Part shown: piece after piece, positions 54,124 to 61,778 of the stretch
Numbering within the stretch: the stretch's first letter is position 1
Layout: each line of letters begins with the position of its first letter
Origin: [Pseudopropionibacterium] massiliense
GTDB taxonomy: Bacteria; Actinomycetota; Actinomycetes; Propionibacteriales; Propionibacteriaceae
Direction of reading: 5' to 3'
NCBI RefSeq assembly: GCF_900607225.1
Contig: NZ_LR027842.1
Span: forward strand, 284,812-348,811
Length of the DNA: 64,000 bases
Notes under the pieces: generated by a model
The model's database searches: none
Seen by the model: only the letters and a program-made list of their open reading frames with translations
What the model was told of the DNA's origin: nothing
Position numbers and translations under genes: made by a program

Positions 54124-54214
54124 AGGGAGTGAGATCGTTGACTTGGATGGGTCATGGAAACTGTAGGAGCGTGTTGGTCCATGTGATGAAATCCTGCGGG
54201 GCGGGTCTGATCAT
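54124..54214 (-). pseudogene. Immunity-protein N-terminal fragment, nonsense-mutated
   Basis: From ATG 54214, which overlaps the preceding toxin fragment stop (TAATG), the frame reads 'MIRPAPQDFITWTNTLLQFP', then TGA at 54154 where the intact copy has Trp, then 'PIQVNDLTP' and TAG at 54124. Homology to the other copies ends there and the GH6-bearing block begins. Confidence 0.75.
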
Positions 54215-54360
54215 TATGCTTCTTTCTTGATGAATTCGGTGACGAGTTGTTCGTTCTTGAGTTTGAGGGTGAGTTTATCGCCGAGATCAAACTGTCCCAC
54301 CTTGATGGTGCCGTCGGTTCGGGGTCTACTATTTCGTAGGTAGTCTTGGTTTTCACTTGT
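54214..54360 (-). pseudogene. Orphan toxin C-terminal fragment (third cassette)
   Basis: 'VKTKTTYEIV' in one frame and 'RTDGTIKVGQFDLGDKLTLKL' to 'LVTEFIKKEA' in the next match the end of the main effector's toxin domain ('VVYEMVNARTDGTVRAGQF...LITEFIKKET'), with a one-base frameshift between them. No upstream effector body, so it is a displaced cassette. Confidence 0.7.
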
Positions 54361-54422
54361 TGGTAGGGGTTGGTGTTGCTTGGTTGGAGCCTCCACTGCC
54401 TTGTGGCCCGTGTGTGGTTTTT

Positions 54423-54875
54423 CTACATGAATTCCCCTCGTCCTTGTGGGGTGATGAAGCGGAATCCGAGGCTGTAGAAGCCCCACGTCAGCTGAGCGAA
54501 TCCGCGTTCGGGGAACATCCACGTGACGGTTGGGCCATCGCCGGCTTTCAGCAGGAATGGATCTCCCCAGGTCTCCTTCCCGGTGGCCATGCAGGAGATG
54601 AAGTGATCGTTCAGTTCGGCGACACCTTCATCATCCTCGGTCTCATTCACTGCCGTGGGAAGAAAAAGGGCATACACATCCCCTTCTCTGGTGTCGCCGA
54701 GGATCACATTCCTCGTACCGTTGTCGTCACATATTTTGAATTAGTCCGGTAGTTGGGTGGGTGCCCATCCCAGTTTCTCCGCGTAGGGGCCGAAGTCGTT
54801 GATTTTGAGGGGCCATGGGATTTGGGTGAGTTCATGGCTCCATGCGATGAAATCCCTCCATGGAGGCTTATTCAC
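54423..54875 (-). pseudogene. Immunity gene, second cassette, one nonsense codon
   Basis: One frame of 150 codons, 'NKPPWRDFIAWSHELTQIPW' to 'FRFITPQGRGEFM', interrupted only by TAA at 54741-54743 where the first copy has GAA ('LPDEF' versus 'LPD*F'). The first codons, including a possible GTG start at 54875, come from the end of the 147-base MITE inserted at the original start. Homologous to the copy at 55862-56315. Small, soluble, acidic; related proteins of this kind (possibly DUF6301-like) neutralise secreted toxins. Confidence 0.75.
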
Positions 54876-55009
54876 AGCCGCTTCGAAGCTGGTTGAGCCG
54901 GACCGCGACGGAGGAGCAGTCCGTGTCGAAACCACCAGAGTTGGCCGCAATTCTCAGGGCGCGACCACCAGAGCATTGCGCTGGCCGTTGCCCCCTGTGA
55001 ATAAGCCTC
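54863..55009. mobile_element. 147-bp MITE at a toxin/immunity junction, ATG target duplication
   Basis: Perfect 15-base terminal inverted repeats GAGGCTTATTCACAG / CTGTGAATAAGCCTC, an interior containing the REP-like unit CGAAGCTGGTTGAGCC...GTGTCGAAACC, and ATG on both flanks (54860-54862, 55010-55012). It separates the end of toxin fragment two from the start of its immunity gene. Confidence 0.88.
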
Positions 55010-55140
55010 ATGGTTGTTTTTTCCTGAGGAATTCGGTGACGAGTTGTCCGTCCTTGAATTTGTGTATGATTTTACCGCCCGGGATGGAGTGGTTTGGGTG
55101 GATGGTGAAAAGGTCTGTTCGTGGAGCCGCCCTTGACATT
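55008..55140 (-). pseudogene. Orphan toxin C-terminal fragment (second cassette)
   Basis: 'FTIHPNHSIPGGKIIHKFK' leading to 'DGQLVTEFLRKKQP' resembles the last 30 residues of the main toxin domain. The stop codon TGA (55010-55008) is formed at the MITE junction. The upstream part is unrelated or lost. A 9-base hairpin GAGCCGCCC/GGGCGGCTC lies at 55124-55155. Confidence 0.6.
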
Positions 55141-55204
55141 TTTGGTGGGCGGCTCTGCGGACAGACTTTGACGGGTTTGTGGTTTGTTTGATTGGGGGTT
55201 GGGT

Positions 55205-55702
55205 CTACACCTGCTCTCGTTGGAGGCCGAGGTTGGGGAGGGTGAGGTCGTCGGTTCCGACGCTGCGTTCTTCTTCGGGGATTTCGTCGCGGTAGTCGGG
55301 GTAGCTCCACGCTTTGTAGACGAGCTGTTCCGGGGAGTCAACACCGCCACTGTCGCGGAGCCGGGTGACACATGCCCGAACAACATTCCAGATAGTAGCG
55401 CTGGGTGTGGGCCAGGGAAGCTCTTGTTTCCACGTGAAACCGTCCTCATCAGGAGCGAACCCCAACTCCCGGAACTCCGCCTGCTGCCCTTCGGTGAAGA
55501 CGACCCGCTGGTTCCCGGCATTCAACAAGGACAACTCGGCGGTCATGGTGGTGTTTTTGCCGAAGGCGTAGATTCCACCGAACTGTACGAACGGTGTTCC
55601 CGTTTTCCCGTTCTGGTCCGGGGCGCCAACAATCAAAATGGTGTGTGATGGAAACGTCATGATCGTTGAAAACAGTTTCTTTTCAAAATCATCCCATGTC
55701 AT
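55205..55702 (-). CDS. TY-Chap-like putative chaperone/immunity partner
   Basis: A 165-residue soluble protein, apparently intact: 'MTWDDFEKKLFSTI', 'TPFVQFGGIYAFGKNTTMTAELSLLNAG', 'EFRELGFAPDEDGFTWKQELPWPTPSATIWNVVRACVTRLRDSGG' and 'PEQLVYKAWSYPD'. The pattern (W..F at the start, FVQF, L-LGF-, and a late P..L.Y.A) fits the TY-Chap/YbjN-like fold found near polymorphic toxins and type VII loci. AAAGGAG precedes ATG 55702. It follows immunity gene one by 160 bases. The start is duplicated at 51905. Confidence 0.72.
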   Translation of the reverse strand: MTWDDFEKKLFSTIMTFPSHTILIVGAPDQNGKTGTPFVQFGGIYAFGKNTTMTAELSLLNAGNQRVVFTEGQQAEFRELGFAPDEDGFTWKQELPWPTPSATIWNVVRACVTRLRDSGGVDSPEQLVYKAWSYPDYRDEIPEEERSVGTDDLTLPNLGLQREQV

Positions 55703-55861
55703 GTTCGTGAAACTCCTTTACATGTAGATTGCATCAAAATAAAAACAACTTTTGAGGTCAAATGTGACGCGCCATATTGCTTAATCATTTTGATGAATTG
55801 GGTAGTCTAAGGTCGTCCACAGTGTCTCTAAAGACCGTTAGTTTTAGGACTTACTTACTGC

Positions 55862-56315
55862 TTAGGCGAAATACCACCATCCCTGAGGCGTGATGAACTG
55901 GAACAGAATAGCCGTAAACCCTCCTGTCACTTGAACGAACGTGTCCCCGGGGAGCCGCCAAGACGCGGCTGGTTCCTTTCCTGCTTCGAGCAGGAAAGGG
56001 TCCCCCCACTCCTTTTTCAGGGCCGCCACGTAGGACACGAAAACGTCATTTAGTTTCGCAGCGCCGTCAGCGTCCTCGGTCTCGTTTCTCGCCATGACAT
56101 GGGAAAGGTCGCATATCTCCTCGGAGCTGATGGTGCCAAGTGTCATATCATCCACATCGCTGTCATCACATACGCTGAATTCGTCTGGTAGTGGGGTGGG
56201 TGTCCAGCCGAGTTGTTTGGCGTAGGGGGGGGAAGTCGTTGAGTTGGATGGGCCACGGGAACTGTACGAGTGTGTTGGTCCAGGTGATGAAATCCTGCGG
56301 AGTGGGTTTTGGCAT
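55862..56315 (-). pseudogene. Immunity gene, first cassette, out of frame at a G8 tract
   Basis: ATG 56315 overlaps the toxin-domain stop (TAATG). The frame reads 'MPKPTPQDFITWTNTLVQFPWPIQLNDFPP' and then meets eight consecutive G (plus strand 56225-56232), after which it is lost. With seven G it would continue 'YAKQLGWTPTPLPDEF' into the downstream frame 'DDMTLGTISSEEICDL' and end 'FITPQGWWYFA' at 55862, a 150-residue protein homologous to the copies at 54423 and 52017. Predicted immunity to the overlapping toxin. Either a slippage (phase-variable) off state, decay, or a homopolymer sequencing error. Confidence 0.75.
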
Positions 56316-56662
56316 TATGTTTCTTTCTTGATGAATTCGGTGATGAGTTGTCCGTTCTTGAGTTTGAGGATGACTTTACCACCGAGGTCAAACTGTCCCG
56401 CTCTGACGGTGCCGTCGGTTCGGGCGTTCACCATTTCGTAGACGACCTCGACGCCCTCGATTTTCAGTTTCTGGAAGAAACCGGCGTGTTCTGGTGAGTG
56501 CTCCAAGGCAGTCAGGGCCTTGAGGAGTCTTGGGTCTTGGTGTTTCCCGGCCAGCAGGTCCATCATGTACTCCGCGGTTCCCTGTTGTGCTCTGGGGCCT
56601 GCGGCGGTTTCTCTGCTGCCGAGTCCGGGGCTGTCGCCGCCCTTGTTCTCCCCGAACACCAA
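56315..56662 (-). CDS. Detached toxin C-terminal domain of the type VII effector
   Basis: A 115-codon frame beginning inside the 20-base duplication: 'VFGENKGGDSPGLGSRETAAG', 'GTAEYMMDLLAGKHQDPRLLKAL', 'HAGFFQKLKIEGVEVVYEM', then 'TDGTVRAGQFDLGGKVILKL' to 'LITEFIKKET'. Without one copy of the duplication it is in frame with the effector body and would give an effector of about 1084 residues. The fold is not recognised; small alpha/beta domains in this position are usually nucleases or other toxins. TTG at 56662 could start it alone, but no ribosome-binding site is seen. Related fragments occur at 54214 and 55008. Confidence 0.7.
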   Translation of the reverse strand: MVFGENKGGDSPGLGSRETAAGPRAQQGTAEYMMDLLAGKHQDPRLLKALTALEHSPEHAGFFQKLKIEGVEVVYEMVNARTDGTVRAGQFDLGGKVILKLKNGQLITEFIKKET

Positions 56663-59589
56663 CTGTTCTCCCCGAACACCAACCGGGAATCACCCTCGGT
56701 GCTGAACCGATCTCCCTTCCCTGCACCAGTGGGTGACGCCCCATCTGGGGTGTTGGCGGGTTCACCCAGCAAGGGTTTGCGCCCCACATCAGCCCCGTCG
56801 AGGGTGTGGTGATGCCCTGCACGATCCCCGGCCCACTCCGAGACCTTCCGCAGATCAGACGCGGAATCCGAAGCGGTCTCGAGACTATTCTTGATCTGGT
56901 CTGCTTTCGCCTGCGATTCAGGATCCAATTTATGCTTGATTTTGTCAATTTCTTTTGCGAGTTTTGTGTAGGATTTGTCGGTGGTGTCGAGTTGTAGTTT
57001 CTTGCCGTCCCTTGTTTTCAGGGTGTCGATGTCATTGATCGCCTGAGTGGCCGCGCGACGATCCGTGCGTGCCCTGGTGCGGGCCTCGTCCCAGAGGCGT
57101 GTGTCGGCCCTGGTGCGTTCGGCCAGCGCGGGATTGTTCCAGTCGTGATCGCCCAGCAGGATCTTCTGGGCATAGTACTTGATGCCCTTGGGGCGGTGAG
57201 CATACGGATCCTCCGCGAACTGGCCATTGTCGGAGTTTCGTAGTTTGTTGTCCTGGCTCCTGAAAGTCCCCTCCGGGTCGGAGGCGTAGTGTTTCCTGCC
57301 ATCACCACGATCAACCTCCACCGGATCGCCGTGGTCGTCGTAGAGCGGGTTCCCGTTCTCGTCATAGCGGGGAAGATCATCTATCGGATCGCTCCCTGAA
57401 CCCGATCCCCCGTGATCCGACCCACCACCAGAACCAGAACCAGAATCCTCACCCGGACGACCATGACCATCCACACCATCACCATGCCCGTCACCAGGAT
57501 GCTCACCCCGGGCAGGGTTTTCATCCACGTCAGGATGCTCACCCCGGCCCGGCTGCTCATCCAGATCGGGATGCTTGCCCCGGCCCGGCTGCTCATCCAT
57601 GTCGGGGTGCTTGTCCCGGCCCGGCTGTTCATCCATGTCGGGGTGTTTGTCCCGGCCCGGCTGGTTGTCCATGTCGGGGTGCTTGTCCCGGGCCGGGTGG
57701 TTGTCGGGTGTGGTGTCGGTTCTGGGTTTGGCAGGATCACCGGTATCGCTGCGGGGGTGCTCGACATCGTCCCCACGCCCCTGTGGGCGTGTCCTGTCGC
57801 CGGTGGGGTGCTGCTCGGGCGACTCCGCAAGGTCGGTGTCCGGTTTCTTCCGGGGAGCCTCGGGGACATCACTTCCCGGTTCGCCACCGCGGTGCCGTGT
57901 TTCGGGAGCCGGGTCGTTCGGTGTGTTGTTCTCATCCGGGGAACGCCTCGGCCGCGATGGAGCCTCCGGTTCCGGCACATGACCCGGCGCGCCACCATGA
58001 CGGGCCGGCGCGCCACCATGATGCCCCGACGATCCGCCATGCGATGATCCACCACCCCCGTGTCCGGCCCCGCCGGTGCCGGTGTGCGGAGTGGTGTTGT
58101 TGGTTCCAAGATGAGCACTCGCCGACCCACTGCTGCCATGTGATGCTCCTGCCCCGCCGGCGCCGTGATGCGATGCTGGTGTTGTACCGGGAGAATCCAC
58201 CGGGTTCGACGTGAGTTTCGGCCCACCCGGGTTGGTCGGCGCCTCGAAATCAGGACCTGCCAGCGGCCTGCCCGACGACGAGCCCCCGCCACCGGCACGC
58301 ACCCCGGACGACGGAGTATCAGGAACGGAGCGGGACAAAGGACCGGACTTGGCCGCGGTCGGGGTGTCACTCACCGATAGCGGACTCCTGCCCGACCCGG
58401 GATGAAGATCAACCTTCTTGAGCACGTCCGCGCTGAAATCAACAACCTTGACCGCACCCTTGACCAGCCAGCCACCCCCGGACACCGCGAAATCAGCTAC
58501 CTTCGTGGAAAGATTCACCGCCTTGACCACCACACCACCGGCCCTACCAGCCGTAGCAGCCGTTTTCAGTGCCGCACCACCAGCCCCAGCACCAGGAATG
58601 AAATTCGAACCGATGTTCAACGCCGACTCGGTCAGAGTCGCGATCCCGTCCTTCTTCCACTTGTGCCAGCCGTCCTGACCAGCCTTGTGGGCCGCGTAAT
58701 CGAAACCGATCATGCCGGTCCACGCGGTCGTGGCAACCTCATGCCGGGCATCCACCCAAGCATCCACATCATCGTTACCGAAGAACTTGATCGCCCCACT
58801 CAACGTCGGAGAGGCCAACAAAACCGTCGACCCGATGAAATCAGCCATCCCCACCCACGTGTTCGCAAAATTGTCCCACGACCACGACCCATCCGCACCG
58901 ACCCCGACCATGGCCTTGAGACCATCCCACGTGCCCTGAACAAAGTTTCCCGCCCCATGCACCACCGACTCGCCACAGTTACGATTCTTCTCCACCGCAC
59001 CACCCCACGGCATGACCTCCCCCGACTGCATGATCGCATCCGCCGAGATTCCCTCCCCCCCCGGAACACACACCCCATCCAACAACCCATTAATCATGTT
59101 CGCGCACGCCGCAGCCGCCGTGGTGAGAGTCTCCACCACCTTCGCATACCGCCCCAACAACTCGTTGTTACGATCCACCACCTCCTGATGATCCCGCCAC
59201 CTATCCCCATACTCCGATATCGTGGCAGTACGAAACGCGGCAGCCTCCTCCTCCAAACCCGCAAGCTCCGTCTTCACCGGCTCTACCGCATCCGCGAAAT
59301 CATCCAACGCCCCAGAAGCCTTCTCAAACTTCGTTTTGATCGTCTCCGACGCCGACGCGGCCGGAGCCATCAACCCATACGCCAGCTCCGCCTCCGGAGC
59401 CACATACACCCCCGGTAAACCATTCCACAACCCCACAATCGTATCCATCCGGGAATCAATCACCTGCCCCATCAACCTCAACTTCCCAGACGCCGCCCTC
59501 ACATTCTCGGCATCAATACTCTCGCTCTTACACGGAAACGCCTCCGGCAACACCAACCCATCCCCCGACTGCGGCTGCTCACCCATCAC
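56563..59589 (-). CDS. Type VII secreted polymorphic-toxin effector, frameshifted before its toxin domain
   Basis: A 1008-residue frame. The N-terminal helical WXG/LXG-like region (about 1-190: 'DAENVRAASGKLRLMGQVIDSRMDTIVGLWNGLPGVY', with a W.G pair) is followed by hydrophobic helices (about 225-390), a Gly/Ser/His/Pro-rich linker (about 420-600), a tandem acidic 14-residue repeat 'QPGRDKHPDMDE' (about 625-695), a pre-toxin segment ('GIKYYAQKILLGDHDW'), a helical stretch and then 'DSRLVFGEN' (967-975). There an exact 20-base tandem duplication (plus strand 56644-56683) throws it into 33 irrelevant residues. Exported by an ESX machine that is not in the window. ATG 59589 or 59586. Confidence 0.82.
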   Translation of the reverse strand: MMGEQPQSGDGLVLPEAFPCKSESIDAENVRAASGKLRLMGQVIDSRMDTIVGLWNGLPGVYVAPEAELAYGLMAPAASASETIKTKFEKASGALDDFADAVEPVKTELAGLEEEAAAFRTATISEYGDRWRDHQEVVDRNNELLGRYAKVVETLTTAAAACANMINGLLDGVCVPGGEGISADAIMQSGEVMPWGGAVEKNRNCGESVVHGAGNFVQGTWDGLKAMVGVGADGSWSWDNFANTWVGMADFIGSTVLLASPTLSGAIKFFGNDDVDAWVDARHEVATTAWTGMIGFDYAAHKAGQDGWHKWKKDGIATLTESALNIGSNFIPGAGAGGAALKTAATAGRAGGVVVKAVNLSTKVADFAVSGGGWLVKGAVKVVDFSADVLKKVDLHPGSGRSPLSVSDTPTAAKSGPLSRSVPDTPSSGVRAGGGGSSSGRPLAGPDFEAPTNPGGPKLTSNPVDSPGTTPASHHGAGGAGASHGSSGSASAHLGTNNTTPHTGTGGAGHGGGGSSHGGSSGHHGGAPARHGGAPGHVPEPEAPSRPRRSPDENNTPNDPAPETRHRGGEPGSDVPEAPRKKPDTDLAESPEQHPTGDRTRPQGRGDDVEHPRSDTGDPAKPRTDTTPDNHPARDKHPDMDNQPGRDKHPDMDEQPGRDKHPDMDEQPGRGKHPDLDEQPGRGEHPDVDENPARGEHPGDGHGDGVDGHGRPGEDSGSGSGGGSDHGGSGSGSDPIDDLPRYDENGNPLYDDHGDPVEVDRGDGRKHYASDPEGTFRSQDNKLRNSDNGQFAEDPYAHRPKGIKYYAQKILLGDHDWNNPALAERTRADTRLWDEARTRARTDRRAATQAINDIDTLKTRDGKKLQLDTTDKSYTKLAKEIDKIKHKLDPESQAKADQIKNSLETASDSASDLRKVSEWAGDRAGHHHTLDGADVGRKPLLGEPANTPDGASPTGAGKGDRFSTEGDSRLVFGENSWCSGRTRAATAPDSAAEKPPQAPEHNREPRST
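57500..57720. repeat. 42-bp tandem repeat inside the effector gene
   Basis: About five units of a 42-base direct repeat (core CATGTCGGGGTGCTTGTCCC on the plus strand), each encoding a 14-residue acidic/basic unit. Several units are nearly identical, so copy number could change by slippage without breaking the frame. Confidence 0.85.
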
Positions 59590-59615
59590 ACACCACCCTT
59601 TCCTTGTCCAAGAAT

Positions 59616-59987
59616 CTACTGGTCGCCCTTGTAACCGTGGGTTTCGAAGAACGAGAAATCACCACTCGATGCCGACAACACCATCTGCTGCTGGAACTCA
59701 CCGGCCATCGCCTCCTGCCCACGGTTGTAGGCGGCAACCGAGTTCGCCACCCCGTTCGTGCCGGCAGCGACCCGGTTCGTGACCGCCTGCAAATTCGATT
59801 TCTGATTCTCCATCAACGCCTGCAACGCCTTCGGTACTTCCGCAATCAGACCGCCGGCCTCACTGATCCCGGTGAAAATCGCCTCGAACTCCCCCTCGCC
59901 CAGCACCGCAACCAAACCCTCCTGCTCGGCCCCCACGCTCGTCAGGATCCCTTCCACGCCAGCAGGATCAATTCTCCAACTCGTCAA
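59616..59987 (-). CDS. ESX-associated protein, DUF6507-like
   Basis: A 123-residue helical protein: 'MTSWRIDPAGVEGILTSVGAEQEGL', 'FEAIFTGISEAGGLIAEVPKALQALMENQKSNLQAVTNRVAAGTNGVANSVAAYNRGQEAMAGEFQQQM'. A WXG100-like helical hairpin with one Trp near the start; resembles DUF6507 proteins found in actinobacterial type VII clusters. TTG start at 59987 with AGAAAGGA upstream. Probably a co-secreted partner or targeting factor for the large effector, whose start is 26 bases downstream. Confidence 0.75.
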   Translation of the reverse strand: MTSWRIDPAGVEGILTSVGAEQEGLVAVLGEGEFEAIFTGISEAGGLIAEVPKALQALMENQKSNLQAVTNRVAAGTNGVANSVAAYNRGQEAMAGEFQQQMVLSASSGDFSFFETHGYKGDQ

Positions 59988-59990
59988 GAG

Positions 59991-60326
59991 TCATATCCTT
60001 TCTCGTATCAAACCGCCGATCTCGGTGGCGATCGCTTCAGCCACCGAGCGGCCTTTCTCCGTGTTGTCAAAAGGCACCATGATCTCGCTCCACAGCCCGA
60101 ATGCCTCCGGTGGATCCATCAGCGCGGCCGCTGCCTCCCGGGCATCATGGATCACCATGGGGGCATGCACCGTCAAAACATGCTGCCCGGTCTCGTCGTG
60201 CAGGGTCGATACCTGACCGTCGAGCCATTCGAGCATTTGCCCCGTCATCCCCAGCCGCTTGTACGCGCGATGGTGCACCTCCTCGGTGAGGGGAACATCA
60301 CTGAGCAACACCAACTCCGTGGCCAC
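59991..60326 (-). CDS. Type VII cluster hypothetical protein
   Basis: About 111 residues from GTG 60326 (GAAAGGATGA upstream): 'ATELVLLSDVPLTEEVHHRAYKRLGMTGQMLEWLDGQV', 'LTVHAPMVIHDAREAAAALMDPPEAFGLWSEIMVPFDN', 'AEAIATEIGGLIRERI'. Not recognised as a named family. Soluble alpha/beta protein, co-transcribed with DUF6177 upstream and DUF6507 downstream; probably a cytosolic accessory or chaperone of the secreted substrates. A longer start at 60365 would overlap the upstream gene. Confidence 0.7.
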   Translation of the reverse strand: MATELVLLSDVPLTEEVHHRAYKRLGMTGQMLEWLDGQVSTLHDETGQHVLTVHAPMVIHDAREAAAALMDPPEAFGLWSEIMVPFDNTEKGRSVAEAIATEIGGLIRERI

Positions 60327-60330
60327 CGGT

Positions 60331-61416
60331 TCATCCTTTCGTTTCTCTCCCGGACGCTGCGTCATCGAACTCGACCGCCAACGCAGCCGCCAGGCGTTCC
60401 TGATCGAGGTCGTGAGCGAACCCGACCAGCTGATGCCACAACTCGTCCCTACCGCTGAACCTCACCAACAAACTCGGCGCCCGCCTCAAACCCAGCGGCG
60501 TCACGTCATGATGTGCCGACAGGGCCGCCACGTCGATCTGCAAATCCCGCACCGCCGGCGCCCCGATCAACACCGCCAACGGCACGTCCATTCTTCTTCT
60601 GGAGGCAATCTGCCCCAGCGAACCGTCCAGATCGACCACTTCGCTGTACGAGACCATCGCCAGATTCGGACGGAACCCCTTCACCAGGCCCTGGAGGGTT
60701 TCGGTGATCGCCGGGTGCATCGCCAACGGCGCCCCCTCCGGGAGACCCTCCGGTTTCCCGTACTCACCGGTTGGCACCAACCCTCGGGTGTGCTCCAACA
60801 GCCCCGTTCTGGTCCGGGAGACCTGGATGCTCACCGGTTCCCCGTTCTCACCGCGGGCCAGATGACGTTGCGATACAGGCATCTGCATCCGCAACGACCA
60901 GGTGACGTCATCCCTGTTCCACACGTTGGCCAGTGGTTCGCACTCGCCCCACCGCACCAACCTGCCGCCGCCAAGACCCGCAACCATGTGCTCGGCCACC
61001 GCTCCGCACCGGGTTCTTTCCTGGGCCCGCTCCCGCGTGAACACATCGAAGAAGAAAGCCCCCCGGGCGTTGGGGGCCAGCTCCCGGAAGGACCACAGCT
61101 TCTCCCGACCCTCCAGCGGCTTCTCCCACAGGTCCTGAAGCCGTTGGAGGCGATACCCGGACCGGCCGTCGTAGATGGCGCCGTCCTCGCCCCGGACGAC
61201 CCACAACCCGCCGGAGAACCGCAGCTCGTCGGCAACGAACCATCCCAGATGAGCTGCCGTGGAAGTGCCCAGGATCGGTTTGACCCGATCCTCGCGAGCA
61301 TCCCGGATGAATCCGCGAACCACCGCCGTGAGCGTGATCCGTTCACTCGAGCACAGCAAGGCCCGGTAATCCTGGCCCCACTCATCGGCGAAGGGAGAAA
61401 ACGCGACCTTCGTCAT
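60331..61416 (-). CDS. DUF6177-like type VII cluster protein
   Basis: A 361-residue soluble protein resembling the DUF6177 family that accompanies actinobacterial ESX substrate genes: 'ERITLTAVVRGFIRDAREDRVKPILGTSTAAHLGWFVADELRFSGGLWVVRGEDG', 'FFFDVFTRERAQERTRCGAVAEHM', 'LAVLIGAPAVRDLQIDVAAL', 'LLVRFSGRDELWHQLVGF'. The reaction or binding role is unknown, possibly EspG-like chaperoning. ATG 61416 would form an ATGA overlap with the ancestral stop of the upstream WXG100 gene. Confidence 0.72.
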   Translation of the reverse strand: MTKVAFSPFADEWGQDYRALLCSSERITLTAVVRGFIRDAREDRVKPILGTSTAAHLGWFVADELRFSGGLWVVRGEDGAIYDGRSGYRLQRLQDLWEKPLEGREKLWSFRELAPNARGAFFFDVFTRERAQERTRCGAVAEHMVAGLGGGRLVRWGECEPLANVWNRDDVTWSLRMQMPVSQRHLARGENGEPVSIQVSRTRTGLLEHTRGLVPTGEYGKPEGLPEGAPLAMHPAITETLQGLVKGFRPNLAMVSYSEVVDLDGSLGQIASRRRMDVPLAVLIGAPAVRDLQIDVAALSAHHDVTPLGLRRAPSLLVRFSGRDELWHQLVGFAHDLDQERLAAALAVEFDDAASGRETKG

Positions 61417-61720
61417 TCGGGGACGGCCGAGCGTGCGGTCGACAGGGCCCGTGCCGCGACGTCATCGTTCTCCGCCAACGACTGGCGAATCGCACAATCA
61501 CCTCACGCACCTGACGCCCCGCCATGTTCCACCGCTGCTCCAGATGCGCATACTCATCAGAGACCCCGTCAGCCTGATACGCACTCATCGCCTGCTTCAC
61601 ATCAGCATCCCGACGATCCAACGCAGCCTCCAACTCCGAGGCAACCACCTCGAAATTCCCCTGCACAGCCTGAGACGCACCCACACTGTAATCATTACGA
61701 TCCATCTGATTGCCCGACAT
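61382..61720 (-). CDS. WXG100-like protein with a frameshifted C-terminus
   Basis: From ATG 61720: 'MSGNQMDRNDYSVGASQAVQGNFEVVASELEAALDRRDADVKQAMSAYQADGVSDEYAHLEQRWNMAGRQVREVI', a helical hairpin of ESX-substrate type, with 'SDEYAHLEQRW' in the second helix. After about residue 76 the frame yields improbable Arg/Pro-rich sequence and runs 35 bases into the next gene. A one-base change near 61490 would instead give 'IRQSLAENDDVAARALSTARS' and a stop overlapping the next ATG (ATGA). So either a recent frameshift or a sequence error. Confidence 0.65.
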   Translation of the reverse strand: MSGNQMDRNDYSVGASQAVQGNFEVVASELEAALDRRDADVKQAMSAYQADGVSDEYAHLEQRWNMAGRQVREVIVRFASRWRRTMTSRHGPCRPHARPSPNDEGRVFSLRR

Positions 61721-61778
61721 CACACACTCCCAACAAAAGAACAGAAAACAACAACCCCCCAAAACATCACAACAAAAA

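Noticed and set aside
58402-59418. A 338-residue plus-strand ORF inside the type VII effector region
   Set aside because: Antisense to the effector, with no start signal and an improbable His/Arg-rich composition.
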